NCBI GenBank assembly: GCA_963667455.2
Contig: CAXXFR010000014.1
Coordinates: 72,396 to 136,395, forward strand
From: Bin55 sp963667455
GTDB lineage: Bacteria > Pseudomonadota > Gammaproteobacteria > Pseudomonadales > Azotimanducaceae
DNA: 64,000 bases
Reading direction: 5' to 3'
Numbering within the stretch: the first letter of the stretch is position 1; each line of letters begins with the position of its first letter. The position numbers and the translations under genes were made by a program. The notes beneath the pieces were generated by a model, which had not been told where the DNA came from, did no database searches, and saw nothing but the letters and a program-made list of their open reading frames with translations. Below, in pieces: positions 8,847 through 17,507 of this stretch.

Positions 8847-9659
8847 TCAGTTTGAACTAGCGCAGTCTCGCTGTCGAATTACTTCAAACAGAATTGCATT
8901 AGCTGTCATCGCTGCATTCAACGAGTCCGCAAACCCCTTCTGTGGCAAGCGAACGTATTCAGTCGCGAATTCCATCCAGGACTGATCCAATCCTCCCAAC
9001 TCGCTTCCAATGAGAATTGCCGTCGACTTTCGATAGTCAAAGTCCGTGTACATGGTCTCAGCGTCAGGAGAAGTCGCTACTAACGCAATGTTGTGCTTCA
9101 CACACCAACGAACGAACGGTTGCACAGTTGTGCGAGCTACTTGAACACAAAACACCGTACCCAAACTCGAACGCACGACGTTGGGATTGAACAGATCCGT
9201 GACCTGATCGCAAATGATTACTCCTGTTGCACCGACTGCGTCAGCAGATCTCAATATGCTTCCGAGATTTCCGGGTTTCTCAAGGCCAGCTGCCACGAGA
9301 AACAGAGCATTTTTGGGAGTCGGCAGCTGATGCAGTTCCAGCGAAAACGTTTGAGCTATCGCGACGGCTTCGGCTGAGTCGCCGCGATAGCTGATTGCAT
9401 TCAAGACGGAATCGCCAACCGATACGGCATGAGTCTCAGCGGTTTCCCGAAACTTCGCCAACAGTTCCAATACGGATTGGTCCGACGACTGTTGCTCTCG
9501 GACAAACAGCGTCTCGACTACCAAACCAGCATCCGCTGCACGCTGCAGTTCGCGCATGCCTTCGACAAGAAATAACCCAAACCGATCGCGAAACCGTTTG
9601 CGGTGTAGCCGTAGAGCTAGTGCGACGCGTGGATTTCGAAGACTCGAGACACGTTCCAA
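8847..9659 (-). CDS. TrmH/SpoU-family RNA 2'-O-methyltransferase
   Basis: This 270-residue protein has an N-terminal RNA-binding substrate domain (RNPRVALALRLHRKRFRDRF, then FLVEGMRELQRA) and a C-terminal SPOUT domain. The three SPOUT motifs are visible: KPGNLGSILRSADA with a later NPNVVRSSLGTVF; ILIGSELGGLDQSW; and RLPQKGFADSLNAAMTANAILFEV. Such enzymes transfer a methyl group from S-adenosylmethionine to a ribose 2'-OH in rRNA or tRNA through a trefoil-knotted dimer. The target nucleotide cannot be deduced. It converges with the peptidase gene two bases away. Confidence 0.93.
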   Translation of the reverse strand: MERVSSLRNPRVALALRLHRKRFRDRFGLFLVEGMRELQRAADAGLVVETLFVREQQSSDQSVLELLAKFRETAETHAVSVGDSVLNAISYRGDSAEAVAIAQTFSLELHQLPTPKNALFLVAAGLEKPGNLGSILRSADAVGATGVIICDQVTDLFNPNVVRSSLGTVFCVQVARTTVQPFVRWCVKHNIALVATSPDAETMYTDFDYRKSTAILIGSELGGLDQSWMEFATEYVRLPQKGFADSLNAAMTANAILFEVIRQRDCASSN

Positions 9660-9702
9660 GAGTTGACGCCCCGACGCTTCAAGGCAGCGTTATGGGACTG
9701 GA

Positions 9703-10602
9703 CTAGTCCTCTTTCTTGGTCGGATACTTGTACCAGTCGTTGTCTCGAAACAGTCCATCCCGCCATCCTACTGCGTGCTTCAAACCGCCTTCTCTCATGT
9801 GATCCTGCCACTCGTAGCTGAATCCGGTCATTTGGCCCGCTGCATCCAGATCGGTGCTACTTCGAACGGACGAATAAATGCCCATATTCTCGTAGAAGCG
9901 GTTCATGTTGACCTTGAGAATGGCAAGGTGATCGGCGGTCATGTTCGCTAATCGATCAGCGAAGGCAACCGTTCGCTCTTCGAGTTCGTCGCCCGGCCAT
10001 GCGTAGTTGATCATGCCGATTTCCTCGGCTTCCACACCGGTCACGTTGTCGCCGGTGTAGTACAGCTCCTTGGCTTTACGCATTCCCATGACCAGCGGCC
10101 AAATCACGCCAGTTCGGGAAGTGCCGAGTCCACGGCAACCCGGATGACCCAGCTGTGCATCTTCTGCGGCAACGACCAAGTCAGCCATCATGGCGATTTC
10201 GCAACCGCCCGCGATGGCGTAGCCGTGCACCTGTGCAATTGTGATTTTTGCCATGTTCCAGAAGTACATGTGGATGTCGGTGATTTGCTGCATTCCGGTT
10301 CGAATGCCCATCACAAGTCGGCGTCCTTTGTCGTCCGCCCCTCGGAATCGCCGCACCACAGCATCAGCCCCTCGACCACCGGAGGGAGCAAGGTCGTAGC
10401 CGGCACTGAACGCGCGACCCGACCCCTTGACGATGATCACCCGAATCGAGTCATCGGCCTCCATGTCGTGCAGTGCTTCATTGAACTCAAACAGAAGTTC
10501 CTGCGACAGCGCGTTGAGTTTTTCCGGACGGTTCAAAGTGATGACTCCCACCCGGTCGTCCGTTCCGGTACGGTCAGTCAGTACAAATTCGTAGTCAGAC
10601 AC
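9703..10602 (-). CDS. Enoyl-CoA hydratase/isomerase family protein
   Basis: This crotonase-fold protein has VGVITLNRPEKLNAL, GRAFSAGYDL (oxyanion hole), GYAIAGGCEIAMMAD and GHPGCRGLG. The first catalytic Glu (GGCE) is kept, but the second, normally in a PE motif, is replaced by Gly (HPG), so simple hydratase activity is doubtful. I chose the GTG start at 10602 because AAAGGAGA lies six bases upstream (10607-10614); the open frame reaches 10674. This gives 299 residues. A close paralogue with the same PE-to-PG change is at 47638-48528. Its CoA substrate is unknown. Confidence 0.88.
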   Translation of the reverse strand: MSDYEFVLTDRTGTDDRVGVITLNRPEKLNALSQELLFEFNEALHDMEADDSIRVIIVKGSGRAFSAGYDLAPSGGRGADAVVRRFRGADDKGRRLVMGIRTGMQQITDIHMYFWNMAKITIAQVHGYAIAGGCEIAMMADLVVAAEDAQLGHPGCRGLGTSRTGVIWPLVMGMRKAKELYYTGDNVTGVEAEEIGMINYAWPGDELEERTVAFADRLANMTADHLAILKVNMNRFYENMGIYSSVRSSTDLDAAGQMTGFSYEWQDHMREGGLKHAVGWRDGLFRDNDWYKYPTKKED

Positions 10603-10739
10603 GATTTCTCCTTTGTCGAGTACAACAATCCCGCCGACTCCGACCAGCGTCTTGCTTGGTTGGTTGTTCGGCATAGCGAATCAGTGATTATCTCCAATTG
10701 TTTTTAGGTATGCTTTAACAAATTGCTCAGGAGCATCTC

Positions 10740-11975
10740 GTGAATACTCCAACACCAAGCCCAAACAGACGTCAGATCCTCAAATGGGGAACCGCCGCAG
10801 GGCTTACCGGACCACTAATCGGCTCTCGAGCCTTGGCTGAGGAAAAGGCCTTGATGACCATTCCGGTGGTGCAGAAATACAAGCGTCTTGGCAGAACCGA
10901 TTTCAACGTCTCCGACATCTCGTTCGGTTCGAGCGGATTGCGTAACGGCCAGGAAGATCTCGTGCGCTACGCGATCGACCGAGGCATTAACTACTTGGAC
11001 ACTGCAGAAAGTTACACCAACGGCAACTCGGAAAAGGTGATCGGAAACGTCACGAAGGACAAGCGGGACAAGGTCTACATCGTCTCCAAGGTCGTATCAC
11101 GTGCCAACTGGAGTAGCGACGAATTCATGTCGCATCTCGAAGGTTCGCTCAAGCGACTTCAGACAGACTACGTCGATGTCTACATGAACCACGCAGTGAA
11201 TGAAATAGAGCGTGTGAAATCACCGGAGTGGCACGAATTCGTCGACAAAGCCAAGGAACAAGGAAAAGTCCGCTTCACGGGCATGTCCGGACACGGTGGG
11301 CGACTGGCAGAGTGTCTCGACTACGCTCTTGAGCAGGAGTTTTGCGATGTGATCCTCTGTGCGTACAACTTTGGTCAAGACCCGGGCTTCATGTCCAATC
11401 TAACACGTGGAGGAGGCTTTGTGGCACGCCAACCTGAATTGCCTCGCCTCCTGAAGAAAGCCAAAGACAACGATGTTGGAACTGTCGCGATGAAGACGCT
11501 GGCGGGTGCTCGTTTGAACGATATGAAACCTTTCGAGACCGAAGAGGGCACATTTGCACAAGCGGCGTTTCGTTGGGTTCTTTCGAATTCAGACATGGAT
11601 GCACTGATCATTTCCATGCGCACCGATGTGCAGGTTTCGGAATTCCTAGGTGCTTCAGGAGCTGAACAATCGAGTTCGTACGACATCGACTTGCTGAATC
11701 AGTACTTGGCGTTGAACAACTCAACCTACTGTCGCCCAGGCTGTAACGACTGCGAGGGTAGCTGTACCTATGGTGTGCAGATCGGCGATGTCCTTCGAAC
11801 GCGCATGTACGCCACGGACTATAAGGACATTGGACTGGCACGAGACGGCTATGCCAACATCGCAACCAATGCCAGCGCGTGCATCACATGTACGGGGAAA
11901 CCATGTGCAGACGCGTGTACGTACGGCGTTTCCATCGCTGCATTGAGTGCGCCTACGCATCGCATGCTCGCATAA
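10740..11975 (+). CDS. Tat-exported aldo/keto reductase with C-terminal Fe-S cluster domain
   Basis: The 411-residue protein has a Tat leader (NRRQILKWGTAAGL, cleavage near SRALA). The AKR barrel shows the tetrad: Asp in YLDTAESY, its Tyr, Lys in YIVSKV, and His in VDVYMNHAV. After residue 320 come two four-cysteine groups, CRPGCNDCEGSC and CITCTGKPCADAC, fitting two [4Fe-4S] clusters as in ferredoxin-tailed AKRs. It starts with GTG after AGGAG. It probably acts folded in the periplasm or at the membrane, exchanging electrons through the clusters. larC starts 13 bases after its stop, so it may head the lar operon. Confidence 0.87.
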   Translation: MNTPTPSPNRRQILKWGTAAGLTGPLIGSRALAEEKALMTIPVVQKYKRLGRTDFNVSDISFGSSGLRNGQEDLVRYAIDRGINYLDTAESYTNGNSEKVIGNVTKDKRDKVYIVSKVVSRANWSSDEFMSHLEGSLKRLQTDYVDVYMNHAVNEIERVKSPEWHEFVDKAKEQGKVRFTGMSGHGGRLAECLDYALEQEFCDVILCAYNFGQDPGFMSNLTRGGGFVARQPELPRLLKKAKDNDVGTVAMKTLAGARLNDMKPFETEEGTFAQAAFRWVLSNSDMDALIISMRTDVQVSEFLGASGAEQSSSYDIDLLNQYLALNNSTYCRPGCNDCEGSCTYGVQIGDVLRTRMYATDYKDIGLARDGYANIATNASACITCTGKPCADACTYGVSIAALSAPTHRMLA

Positions 11976-11988
11976 CGCTCCATCGACA

Positions 11989-13170
11989 ATGCAAGTACTG
12001 CTATACGAGTGCTTTAGCGGTATAGCGGGAGACATGAATTTGGGCGCACTGATCGATGTCGGTGTGCCCGAATCGCATCTGAGGCAGGAACTCTCGCTCC
12101 TGAATCTGGACGACGAATACGAACTGGTCGTCTCCAAAGCCAGCAAGCAAGGCATTTTTGGCACCAACGTAAACGTGTCGTGCCGTCCAACTCACCGACA
12201 CCGTAATCTGCCGCACATCCAAAGTCTGATCAAGAACTCAGACTTGCCCGATGCTGTGGAGGCGACATCCTTGACGGTGTTTCAAAATCTTGCCGAAGCC
12301 GAAGCGAAGATCCACGGAATCACTCCCGAGGAAGTGCACTTTCACGAGGTTGGCGCTACAGATGCAATCGTCGATGTAGTCGGTGCGGCCATTTGCTTGA
12401 ACTACCTGAAACCCGACTCTGTGGCATGTGGGCCTGTCGAACTCGGATCGGGAACCGTGAAGTGCGAGCACGGAGTGATGCCGGTTCCCGCACCGGCGAC
12501 AGCAGAGTTGTTGAAGAACCGACCGACTACTCGCGGTCGTGTTCGAGGGGAAGCCACAACTCCAACAGGAGCAGCGATACTCTCGGGAATTGTTGACTCT
12601 TTTGAGATGCCAATCGACTTTTGTGTCGCCCGCATTGGCTACGGTATAGGACAGAAGGACTTCGAAGTTCCTAACGTTCTCAGAGTGTCAATAGGAGAAG
12701 CCCAATCGTCGTTGGAGCGCGAAACCAACATTGAGATCGAGTGCAACATCGACGACATGAGCGCAGAAGCATTAGGAGCGGCGGTCGATCGGTTGTTTCG
12801 CGTTGGTGCGCTGGATGTCTTCGTGACCCCGATAGTAATGAAGAAGTCTCGGCCGGCTCACCGATTGAGCGTGTTGTGCCGTCAACTCGACGAGTCGTCG
12901 ATTGTCGAAGCAGTGCTGCAAGAAACTACTACGCTCGGTGTTCGAACGCATCGAGTCAATAAACACATGATTCCCCGCCGTGTGGAGCAAGTGACAACTC
13001 GCTTCGGAATAGTCAATGTGAAATTGGGCACACTCCCCGACGGTTCGACGCGGTGGAAAGTCGAGCACGACGACATTCAGGCCATCGCAACCGACAAGGA
13101 ATTGCCGTACCTGCAGGTGCGGAGTCAAGTGAACGATGATGTAGCGAAGGAGATTGCAGACCATGAGTGA
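11989..13170 (+). CDS. larC: LarC, nickel-pincer cofactor nickel insertase
   Basis: LarC (formerly DUF111) inserts nickel into pyridinium-3,5-bisthiocarboxylic acid mononucleotide, the last step of nickel-pincer nucleotide synthesis, using CTP. The sequence begins YECFSGIAGDMNLGALIDVGV, the family N-terminus. It continues with EEVHFHEVGATDAIVDVVG, PVPAPATAELL and, in the second half, IECNIDDMSAEALGAAVDRL. I start at ATG 11989, which gives 393 residues; the open frame runs back into the preceding gene. In Lactobacillus LarC needs a ribosomal frameshift, but here it is one frame. It overlaps larB by 8 bases. Confidence 0.93.
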   Translation: MQVLLYECFSGIAGDMNLGALIDVGVPESHLRQELSLLNLDDEYELVVSKASKQGIFGTNVNVSCRPTHRHRNLPHIQSLIKNSDLPDAVEATSLTVFQNLAEAEAKIHGITPEEVHFHEVGATDAIVDVVGAAICLNYLKPDSVACGPVELGSGTVKCEHGVMPVPAPATAELLKNRPTTRGRVRGEATTPTGAAILSGIVDSFEMPIDFCVARIGYGIGQKDFEVPNVLRVSIGEAQSSLERETNIEIECNIDDMSAEALGAAVDRLFRVGALDVFVTPIVMKKSRPAHRLSVLCRQLDESSIVEAVLQETTTLGVRTHRVNKHMIPRRVEQVTTRFGIVNVKLGTLPDGSTRWKVEHDDIQAIATDKELPYLQVRSQVNDDVAKEIADHE

Positions 13171-13909
13171 ATTGAGAGCAGTTCTTGACGCCTATAGAGA
13201 TGGCTCTGCGAACTTTGAAGAGACTGTACAGCGAATATCTGAAGTCGAAAACCAGTTTGTAGAAGCCACAACAATCGACCATGATCGTCAACGTCGCACG
13301 GGATCGGCAGAGGTTATCTATGCTGAGTTCAAGACCCCCCAACAGGTAGTTTCTGCGTTTCGTTCGATCCGGGAAGGTGGGCAAAACGTCTTGGCGACGC
13401 GAGTTACGCCGGAGGCAGCCAAATTGCTTGTGCAGGAGATCGAAGGAGTTGAACTTCACGAAAGTGCACGAATCGCTTGCTGGGTTGACGAGAGCAAGCA
13501 ACCGGAAACGCCGGCGACTTCGGTGGGTGTCGTAACGGCTGGTACGAGCGATCTTCCGGTCGCTGAAGAAGCTGCTGTGACTGCAGAGTTCTATGGAAAC
13601 AAGGTTGAGAGAATCTTCGACGTCGGTGTCGCCGGCGTTCATCGATTGCTTCGGCGAGTTGAGACGATCCGCTCTTGTCGTTCGATCATTGTGGTTGCCG
13701 GCATGGAAGGTGCACTTCCCAGCGTGGTTGGGGGTCTCGTGGACAAACCAGTAATTGCTGTACCGACTAGTGTTGGCTATGGGGCTTCGTTTGGAGGGAT
13801 CGCAGCGTTGCTCGGGATGTTGACATCGTGCGCTTCGGGCGTGTCAGTTGTTAACATTGACAACGGCTTTGGAGCTGGATTCCTAGCCAACATCATCAAT
13901 CGCCTATAG
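13163..13909 (+). CDS. larB: LarB, NaAD carboxylase/hydrolase of nickel-pincer synthesis
   Basis: LarB carboxylates nicotinic acid adenine dinucleotide and releases AMP, giving the biscarboxylic nucleotide that LarE sulfurates. The 248-residue protein has the C-terminal PurE-like (AIR carboxylase) fold: VVTAGTSDLPVAEEAA, then VVAGMEGALPSVVGGL, VIAVPTSVGYGASFGG and VNIDNGFGAG. ATG 13163 overlaps the end of larC by 8 bases and has AGGAG upstream; a TTG at 13154 is less likely. larE starts 4 bases after the stop. The overlaps indicate one mRNA. Confidence 0.93.
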   Translation: MSELRAVLDAYRDGSANFEETVQRISEVENQFVEATTIDHDRQRRTGSAEVIYAEFKTPQQVVSAFRSIREGGQNVLATRVTPEAAKLLVQEIEGVELHESARIACWVDESKQPETPATSVGVVTAGTSDLPVAEEAAVTAEFYGNKVERIFDVGVAGVHRLLRRVETIRSCRSIIVVAGMEGALPSVVGGLVDKPVIAVPTSVGYGASFGGIAALLGMLTSCASGVSVVNIDNGFGAGFLANIINRL

Positions 13910-13913
13910 ATCA

Positions 13914-14759
13914 ATGGTTGCACTGTCAGCAGATCTCGACCGCAAATACGAGAAATTGCGCAACACGCTTCAGAGCATGAAGCGTGTGATAGTTGCGTTC
14001 TCTGGAGGGATCGATAGTTCACTCGTAGCATTCGTTGCGAACGAGGAACTCAGGGACAACGCGCTGGTTGTCACGTCCGCTTCGAAGAGCTTGAAACGAA
14101 GCGACCTCGCCTTGACACATGATCTAGCCAGCAAGTGGGGACTGAATCACCGAGTTGTGCTTACCGACGAACTGTCGAAGCAAGGCTATCGCAGCAATCC
14201 CGTGAATCGCTGCTTCTACTGCAAGACTTCGCTGTACAGCTTGTTGGCTTCTATTGCCCAAGAGGAAGACTATCCCTTCATCGTCAACGGGACCAATGCG
14301 GACGATCTGGGCGACCACCGTCCCGGACTCATCGCGGCGGACGACTACAACGTTCGGTCGCCGCTTGTTGAAGCAGAGTTCGTCAAACAAGACATTAGGT
14401 CACTTGCGTCGCATTTGGGACTTGAGAACGCCGACAAACCACAGGCTGCTTGCTTGTCGAGTCGGGTGCCTTACGGAACCAGCATCGACGAATCGATCCT
14501 TGACCAAATCGAGAGCGCTGAGAACCAACTGTTTGATCTTGGATTCGAGCAGTTTCGGGTTCGCCATCACGGAGATGTCGCAAGACTGGAAATTCCGGCT
14601 AATGAAATGGCAAAGGCTTTGGAGCTTAACTCCACCATCAGTGAGAAGATCCGTGCATGTGGCTATCGATTTGTAGCTCTCGATCTCGCCGGATTCAAGT
14701 CAGGATCGTTGAACCAGGGCATTCTCGACGTGGTGCAGGTACATCCAAGTTCGAACTGA
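13914..14759 (+). CDS. larE: LarE, ATP-dependent sulfur transferase of nickel-pincer synthesis
   Basis: LarE adenylates the pyridinium carboxylates and replaces their oxygen with sulfur. The 281-residue protein has the PP-loop FSGGIDSSLVA near residues 29-39, the NRCFYCKTSLY motif and NGTNADDLGDHRPG. Cys in QAACLSSRVPYGTS lies where the sacrificial cysteine of Lactobacillus LarE is found, suggesting the cysteine-sacrificing type. That assignment is by alignment from memory. It is the third gene of larC-larB-larE. Confidence 0.93.
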   Translation: MVALSADLDRKYEKLRNTLQSMKRVIVAFSGGIDSSLVAFVANEELRDNALVVTSASKSLKRSDLALTHDLASKWGLNHRVVLTDELSKQGYRSNPVNRCFYCKTSLYSLLASIAQEEDYPFIVNGTNADDLGDHRPGLIAADDYNVRSPLVEAEFVKQDIRSLASHLGLENADKPQAACLSSRVPYGTSIDESILDQIESAENQLFDLGFEQFRVRHHGDVARLEIPANEMAKALELNSTISEKIRACGYRFVALDLAGFKSGSLNQGILDVVQVHPSSN

Positions 14760-14890
14760 ACTCGTTGTCAGTTTGTTCAAGCCACTTCCTGGTAAACCTC
14801 TACAGTTGAGGTTCCATGAATGTTTGCCTATTCGGTAATGCAGCGTGCGACTCTCAGAATCACTTCAACGGAATCAGTCCGCACCGAAAC

Positions 14891-15673
14891 ATGCGAATCG
14901 TTAGCTGGAACGTCAACGGACTTCGTGCTCTTGCACGAAAGGAAGTCTTCCTAGAGTTTCTGGAGTCTTCGCGAGCCGATGTCGTAACGCTTCAGGAAAC
15001 CCGCACACTCCCCTCTCAGTTGAACGATGAGATCCGCCAGCCCGACGGCTGGCACTCCTACTTTTCAGGTGCGGAGCGACTGGGTTATTCCGGCGTGGCA
15101 ATCTACAGCAAGAAGCCAGCGACCAAGGTGGAGTCGAAACTGCCGGAAGATCGATTCAACAACGAGGGACGTTTTCTCGTTGCTCGCTACGGAAGGGTCT
15201 CGATAGCGTCCATCTATTTCCCCAATGGTGCTGGAAAAGATCGAGACAACAGTCGCGTTCCGTACAAGCTTGATTTCTATTCGTGTGCAAAGAAAGAACT
15301 GGACCGCATGCGACGCTACGGACCAGTGTTTGTAACTGGAGACTTCAATACCGCACACACCGAGATTGACCTGGCTCGGCCAAAGTCCAACCAGCGCACA
15401 ACCGGTTTCTTGCCGATCGAACGGAAAGCACTCGACGAGTGGACGAATTCAGGTTGGGTCGACGTGTTTCGCCGACAGCATCGGGGAGAACCAGACCACT
15501 ACACCTGGTGGAAGCAGTGGGGAGGTGCTCGAGAAAACAATGTTGGTTGGAGAATCGACTACGTTCTTGCATCTCCATCGGCTTCACGACAGACCAACAA
15601 CGCATTCATATGGCCCCACATCATGGGGTCAGATCATTGTCCCGTTGGTGTTGACACCGACATCGAGACTTAG
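14891..15673 (+). CDS. xthA: Exodeoxyribonuclease III / AP endonuclease
   Basis: This EEP-fold nuclease of base excision repair cuts at abasic sites and has 3'-5' exonuclease and 3'-phosphatase activity. It starts MRIVSWNVNGLRA. It has the metal-binding Glu in TLQETR, then GDFNTAHTEIDLARP, and ends with WRIDYVLAS and SDHCPVG. I start at ATG 14891, which gives 260 residues, the usual length; an upstream in-frame ATG at 14816 would add a non-homologous 25 residues. It acts in the cytoplasm and is separately transcribed from larE, 131 bases away. Confidence 0.93.
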   Translation: MRIVSWNVNGLRALARKEVFLEFLESSRADVVTLQETRTLPSQLNDEIRQPDGWHSYFSGAERLGYSGVAIYSKKPATKVESKLPEDRFNNEGRFLVARYGRVSIASIYFPNGAGKDRDNSRVPYKLDFYSCAKKELDRMRRYGPVFVTGDFNTAHTEIDLARPKSNQRTTGFLPIERKALDEWTNSGWVDVFRRQHRGEPDHYTWWKQWGGARENNVGWRIDYVLASPSASRQTNNAFIWPHIMGSDHCPVGVDTDIET

Positions 15674-15714
15674 TCGGTTCCAACTGAGAAGATGTAGCTG
15701 TCCGTTGCTCGGAA

Positions 15715-15981
15715 CTAGGCTACTCCCCTTCCCGACTGCTTCGCTTGACCACTCTGTGAGGAGGCTTGCGCTGCAGCTGGTTCACGACGCCATCTTGCCT
15801 TCATGCCGCTGAAGCTCATCTGAGCCTGTGCTTGTTCAGCCGCCCATTCCTCGTCCAGCTCGCGTGCGGCACTCAATCCTTCATCGGATCGCGGAAAGTA
15901 CTTCTGACGAAGTTTTCCGTTCACGGAACGAGCAACTCGATAGCTCTTGTACGATCCCTGTTCATGTTCGTAAACGCTCAT
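15715..15981 (-). CDS. Small basic hypothetical protein with Ala/Gln-rich tail
   Basis: The 88-residue protein is not recognised. Its N-terminal half (YKSYRVARSVNGKLRQKYFP) has a short beta-hairpin look reminiscent of the arm-type DNA-binding segment of integrases or of AP2-like small domains. The second half is helical and rich in Ala, Gln and Ser. Translation signals are good: GGAAGG seven bases upstream of the ATG and a plausible -10 further up, so it is probably a real gene. A DNA-binding role is only a guess from the N-terminal pattern. Confidence 0.6.
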   Translation of the reverse strand: MSVYEHEQGSYKSYRVARSVNGKLRQKYFPRSDEGLSAARELDEEWAAEQAQAQMSFSGMKARWRREPAAAQASSQSGQAKQSGRGVA

Positions 15982-16011
15982 TGTTTACCTTCCTTGTAAA
16001 AAGATAACAAT

Positions 16012-16040
16012 ATCATAACAAATTCCTGCCTGCATTGAAA
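16012..16040 (-). promoter_or_regulatory. Putative promoter of the small basic protein gene
   Basis: On the minus strand TATGAT (16017-16012) matches five of six -10 bases. It lies 17 bases downstream of a weak -35, TTTCAA (16040-16035). It is about 30 bases before the ATG at 15981, in a locally A/T-rich stretch, and a GGAAGG ribosome site follows at 15993-15988. Confidence 0.4.
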
Positions 16041-16190
16041 CCGTATCGTTTCGGCGAAACTGCATGTGCCGAAGTGTCGTACCGCAAACGCAATATACGC
16101 ATGGTTTTTAACATAAAGTTAAGTTCTACAGAGTCCATTTAAATCGTCAATCATCGAATTGACTAACAAGTCGCTCAACGAATTTTTCTA

Positions 16191-16233
16191 TTTGCAACCA
16201 AGTTTTCGCCTGTCTCATTTTTTGGCTTGCAAA
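16191..16233. repeat. Imperfect inverted repeat / possible hairpin
   Basis: TTTGCAACCAA at 16191-16201 pairs with TTGGCTTGCAAA at 16222-16233 apart from one bulged C, leaving a 20-base loop. It lies in a gene-free stretch and has no adjoining T-run typical of a terminator. It could be part of a small RNA, an operator pair (TTTGCAA/TTGCAAA) or chance. Confidence 0.35.
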
Positions 16234-16493
16234 ATCGACACTTTAATAGGATTAGTGAGTGCACGCAAGTAGCCTCGATTCCGGCTGTCTCGATCAACGC
16301 TTGCCGACTCCCCCTTGACACGTTGGGGATGGATTCGGAATTCCTCAGCGCGTTCGATTCGATCTTGCATCTACGGAGGTCGAGTGTTGGCTCACCGAGT
16401 CCGATCTCTCTTGGAGCGAGTGCTCCAATCAATCCGTAGCTGCCTGTCGGTGTAAAGTACAATTCCATCAATCTGCATTCAGGGGTTCCCCCG

Positions 16494-17507
16494 ATGACAC
16501 CACGTCGAAAGTTTCTGAGAAATGCCGCTCTGCTAGGGATCGGTACACATGCCCTCCTACGCACCGGATCACTCGGTGCTGCCGTTTCGGAGGCCGATGC
16601 CCTACGCCTAAAGGGTTGGCCAGCAATGAAGTACACGACCCTGGGTCGAACAAACTTCGAGGCAAGTCGATTGGTGTACGGATGCGGTGCTGCCCTTTCG
16701 CGTCGACGCGCCGACCGCACGTTGAACGCTGCATTCGAGAAAGGCGTAAACGTGTACGACGTAGGAACAAGCAAGTACTACGGTGCTGCTGAACGCAATC
16801 TGGCCGACTTCGCCAAGACCAATCGCGACAAGATCTTTCTCATTTCGAAAGCTTGGCTCAATGCTGGACGCGACGAAGAGCCCAGCGTCGAGCGAGCGAA
16901 GGAAATTGCCGGCGAATGGCGAGCGGAAATGGAACTCAGCCTGAAGGAACTTGGGCAAGAGCACGTGGATGCTTACTACACCATGGATGCAAAGAACCCA
17001 GTGATGGTTAAAAACGAGGAAATCTATCGCGAATTCGAAAGAGCCAAGGAAGCCGGGAAAGTCTCCTATTTCGGATTGAGCACTCACGACAACGCTGAAG
17101 CCGTGCTGTTGGCTGCTGCTGAAACTGGTTGGTACGATCTGGCGATGGTTGCGATAACTCCAGCTGGATGGTACGACTGGAGCACCCGCAACGTACTCAA
17201 GGACTCTCCTTCGATGGTTGAATTGAAGCCTGTCTTCGACAAGGCACGAAATGCCGGAATCGCCTTGGTCGGCATGAAAGTCGGGCGTCACTTGGCAGGA
17301 CAAATGTTTGGTGGCCGCGCCGCCAAACAGGCTTATGATCCGTACTACAGCGAGAAGCTTCAATCGTCTGAATTCTCTGCGTTTCAGAAGTCGTATGCCT
17401 TCGTGCTCGAGAACGGGATGGACGTCGTCAACGCCGACGTCCAGAACTTCGACATACTGGAAGAGAACTTCATCGCCGCGGCCACGTCAACCAAGATGGT
17501 TGCATAG
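16494..17507 (+). CDS. Tat-exported aldo/keto reductase-like protein
   Basis: The 337-residue protein starts with a Tat leader (TPRRKFLRNAALLGIG, cleavage near LGAAVS). The barrel begins MKYTTLGRTNFEASRLVYG and has the Asp/Tyr of NVYDVGTSKYYG and the Lys of FLISKAW. The fourth catalytic residue, normally His at the end of strand 4, appears as Met in VDAYYTMDAK, so ordinary carbonyl reduction is doubtful. There is no Fe-S tail, unlike the Tat aldo/keto reductase at 10740-11975. It stands alone between two gene-poor gaps. The substrate is unknown. Confidence 0.8.
   Translation: MTPRRKFLRNAALLGIGTHALLRTGSLGAAVSEADALRLKGWPAMKYTTLGRTNFEASRLVYGCGAALSRRRADRTLNAAFEKGVNVYDVGTSKYYGAAERNLADFAKTNRDKIFLISKAWLNAGRDEEPSVERAKEIAGEWRAEMELSLKELGQEHVDAYYTMDAKNPVMVKNEEIYREFERAKEAGKVSYFGLSTHDNAEAVLLAAAETGWYDLAMVAITPAGWYDWSTRNVLKDSPSMVELKPVFDKARNAGIALVGMKVGRHLAGQMFGGRAAKQAYDPYYSEKLQSSEFSAFQKSYAFVLENGMDVVNADVQNFDILEENFIAAATSTKMVA

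Larger units (their letters stand above)
15982..16493. other. Gene-poor intergenic stretch
   Basis: About 510 bases hold no reading frame I can support. The left third is A/T-rich and contains the promoter of the small minus-strand gene. In the middle is a long imperfect inverted repeat at 16191-16233, listed separately. The right third must contain the promoter for the Tat aldo/keto reductase, but no clear hexamers stand out. A minus-strand frame that enters the stretch from 16774 is a shadow of that reductase. Confidence 0.5.

Noticed and set aside
16608..17363. 251-codon minus-strand ORF
   Set aside because: It is antisense to the Tat aldo/keto reductase; no family pattern.
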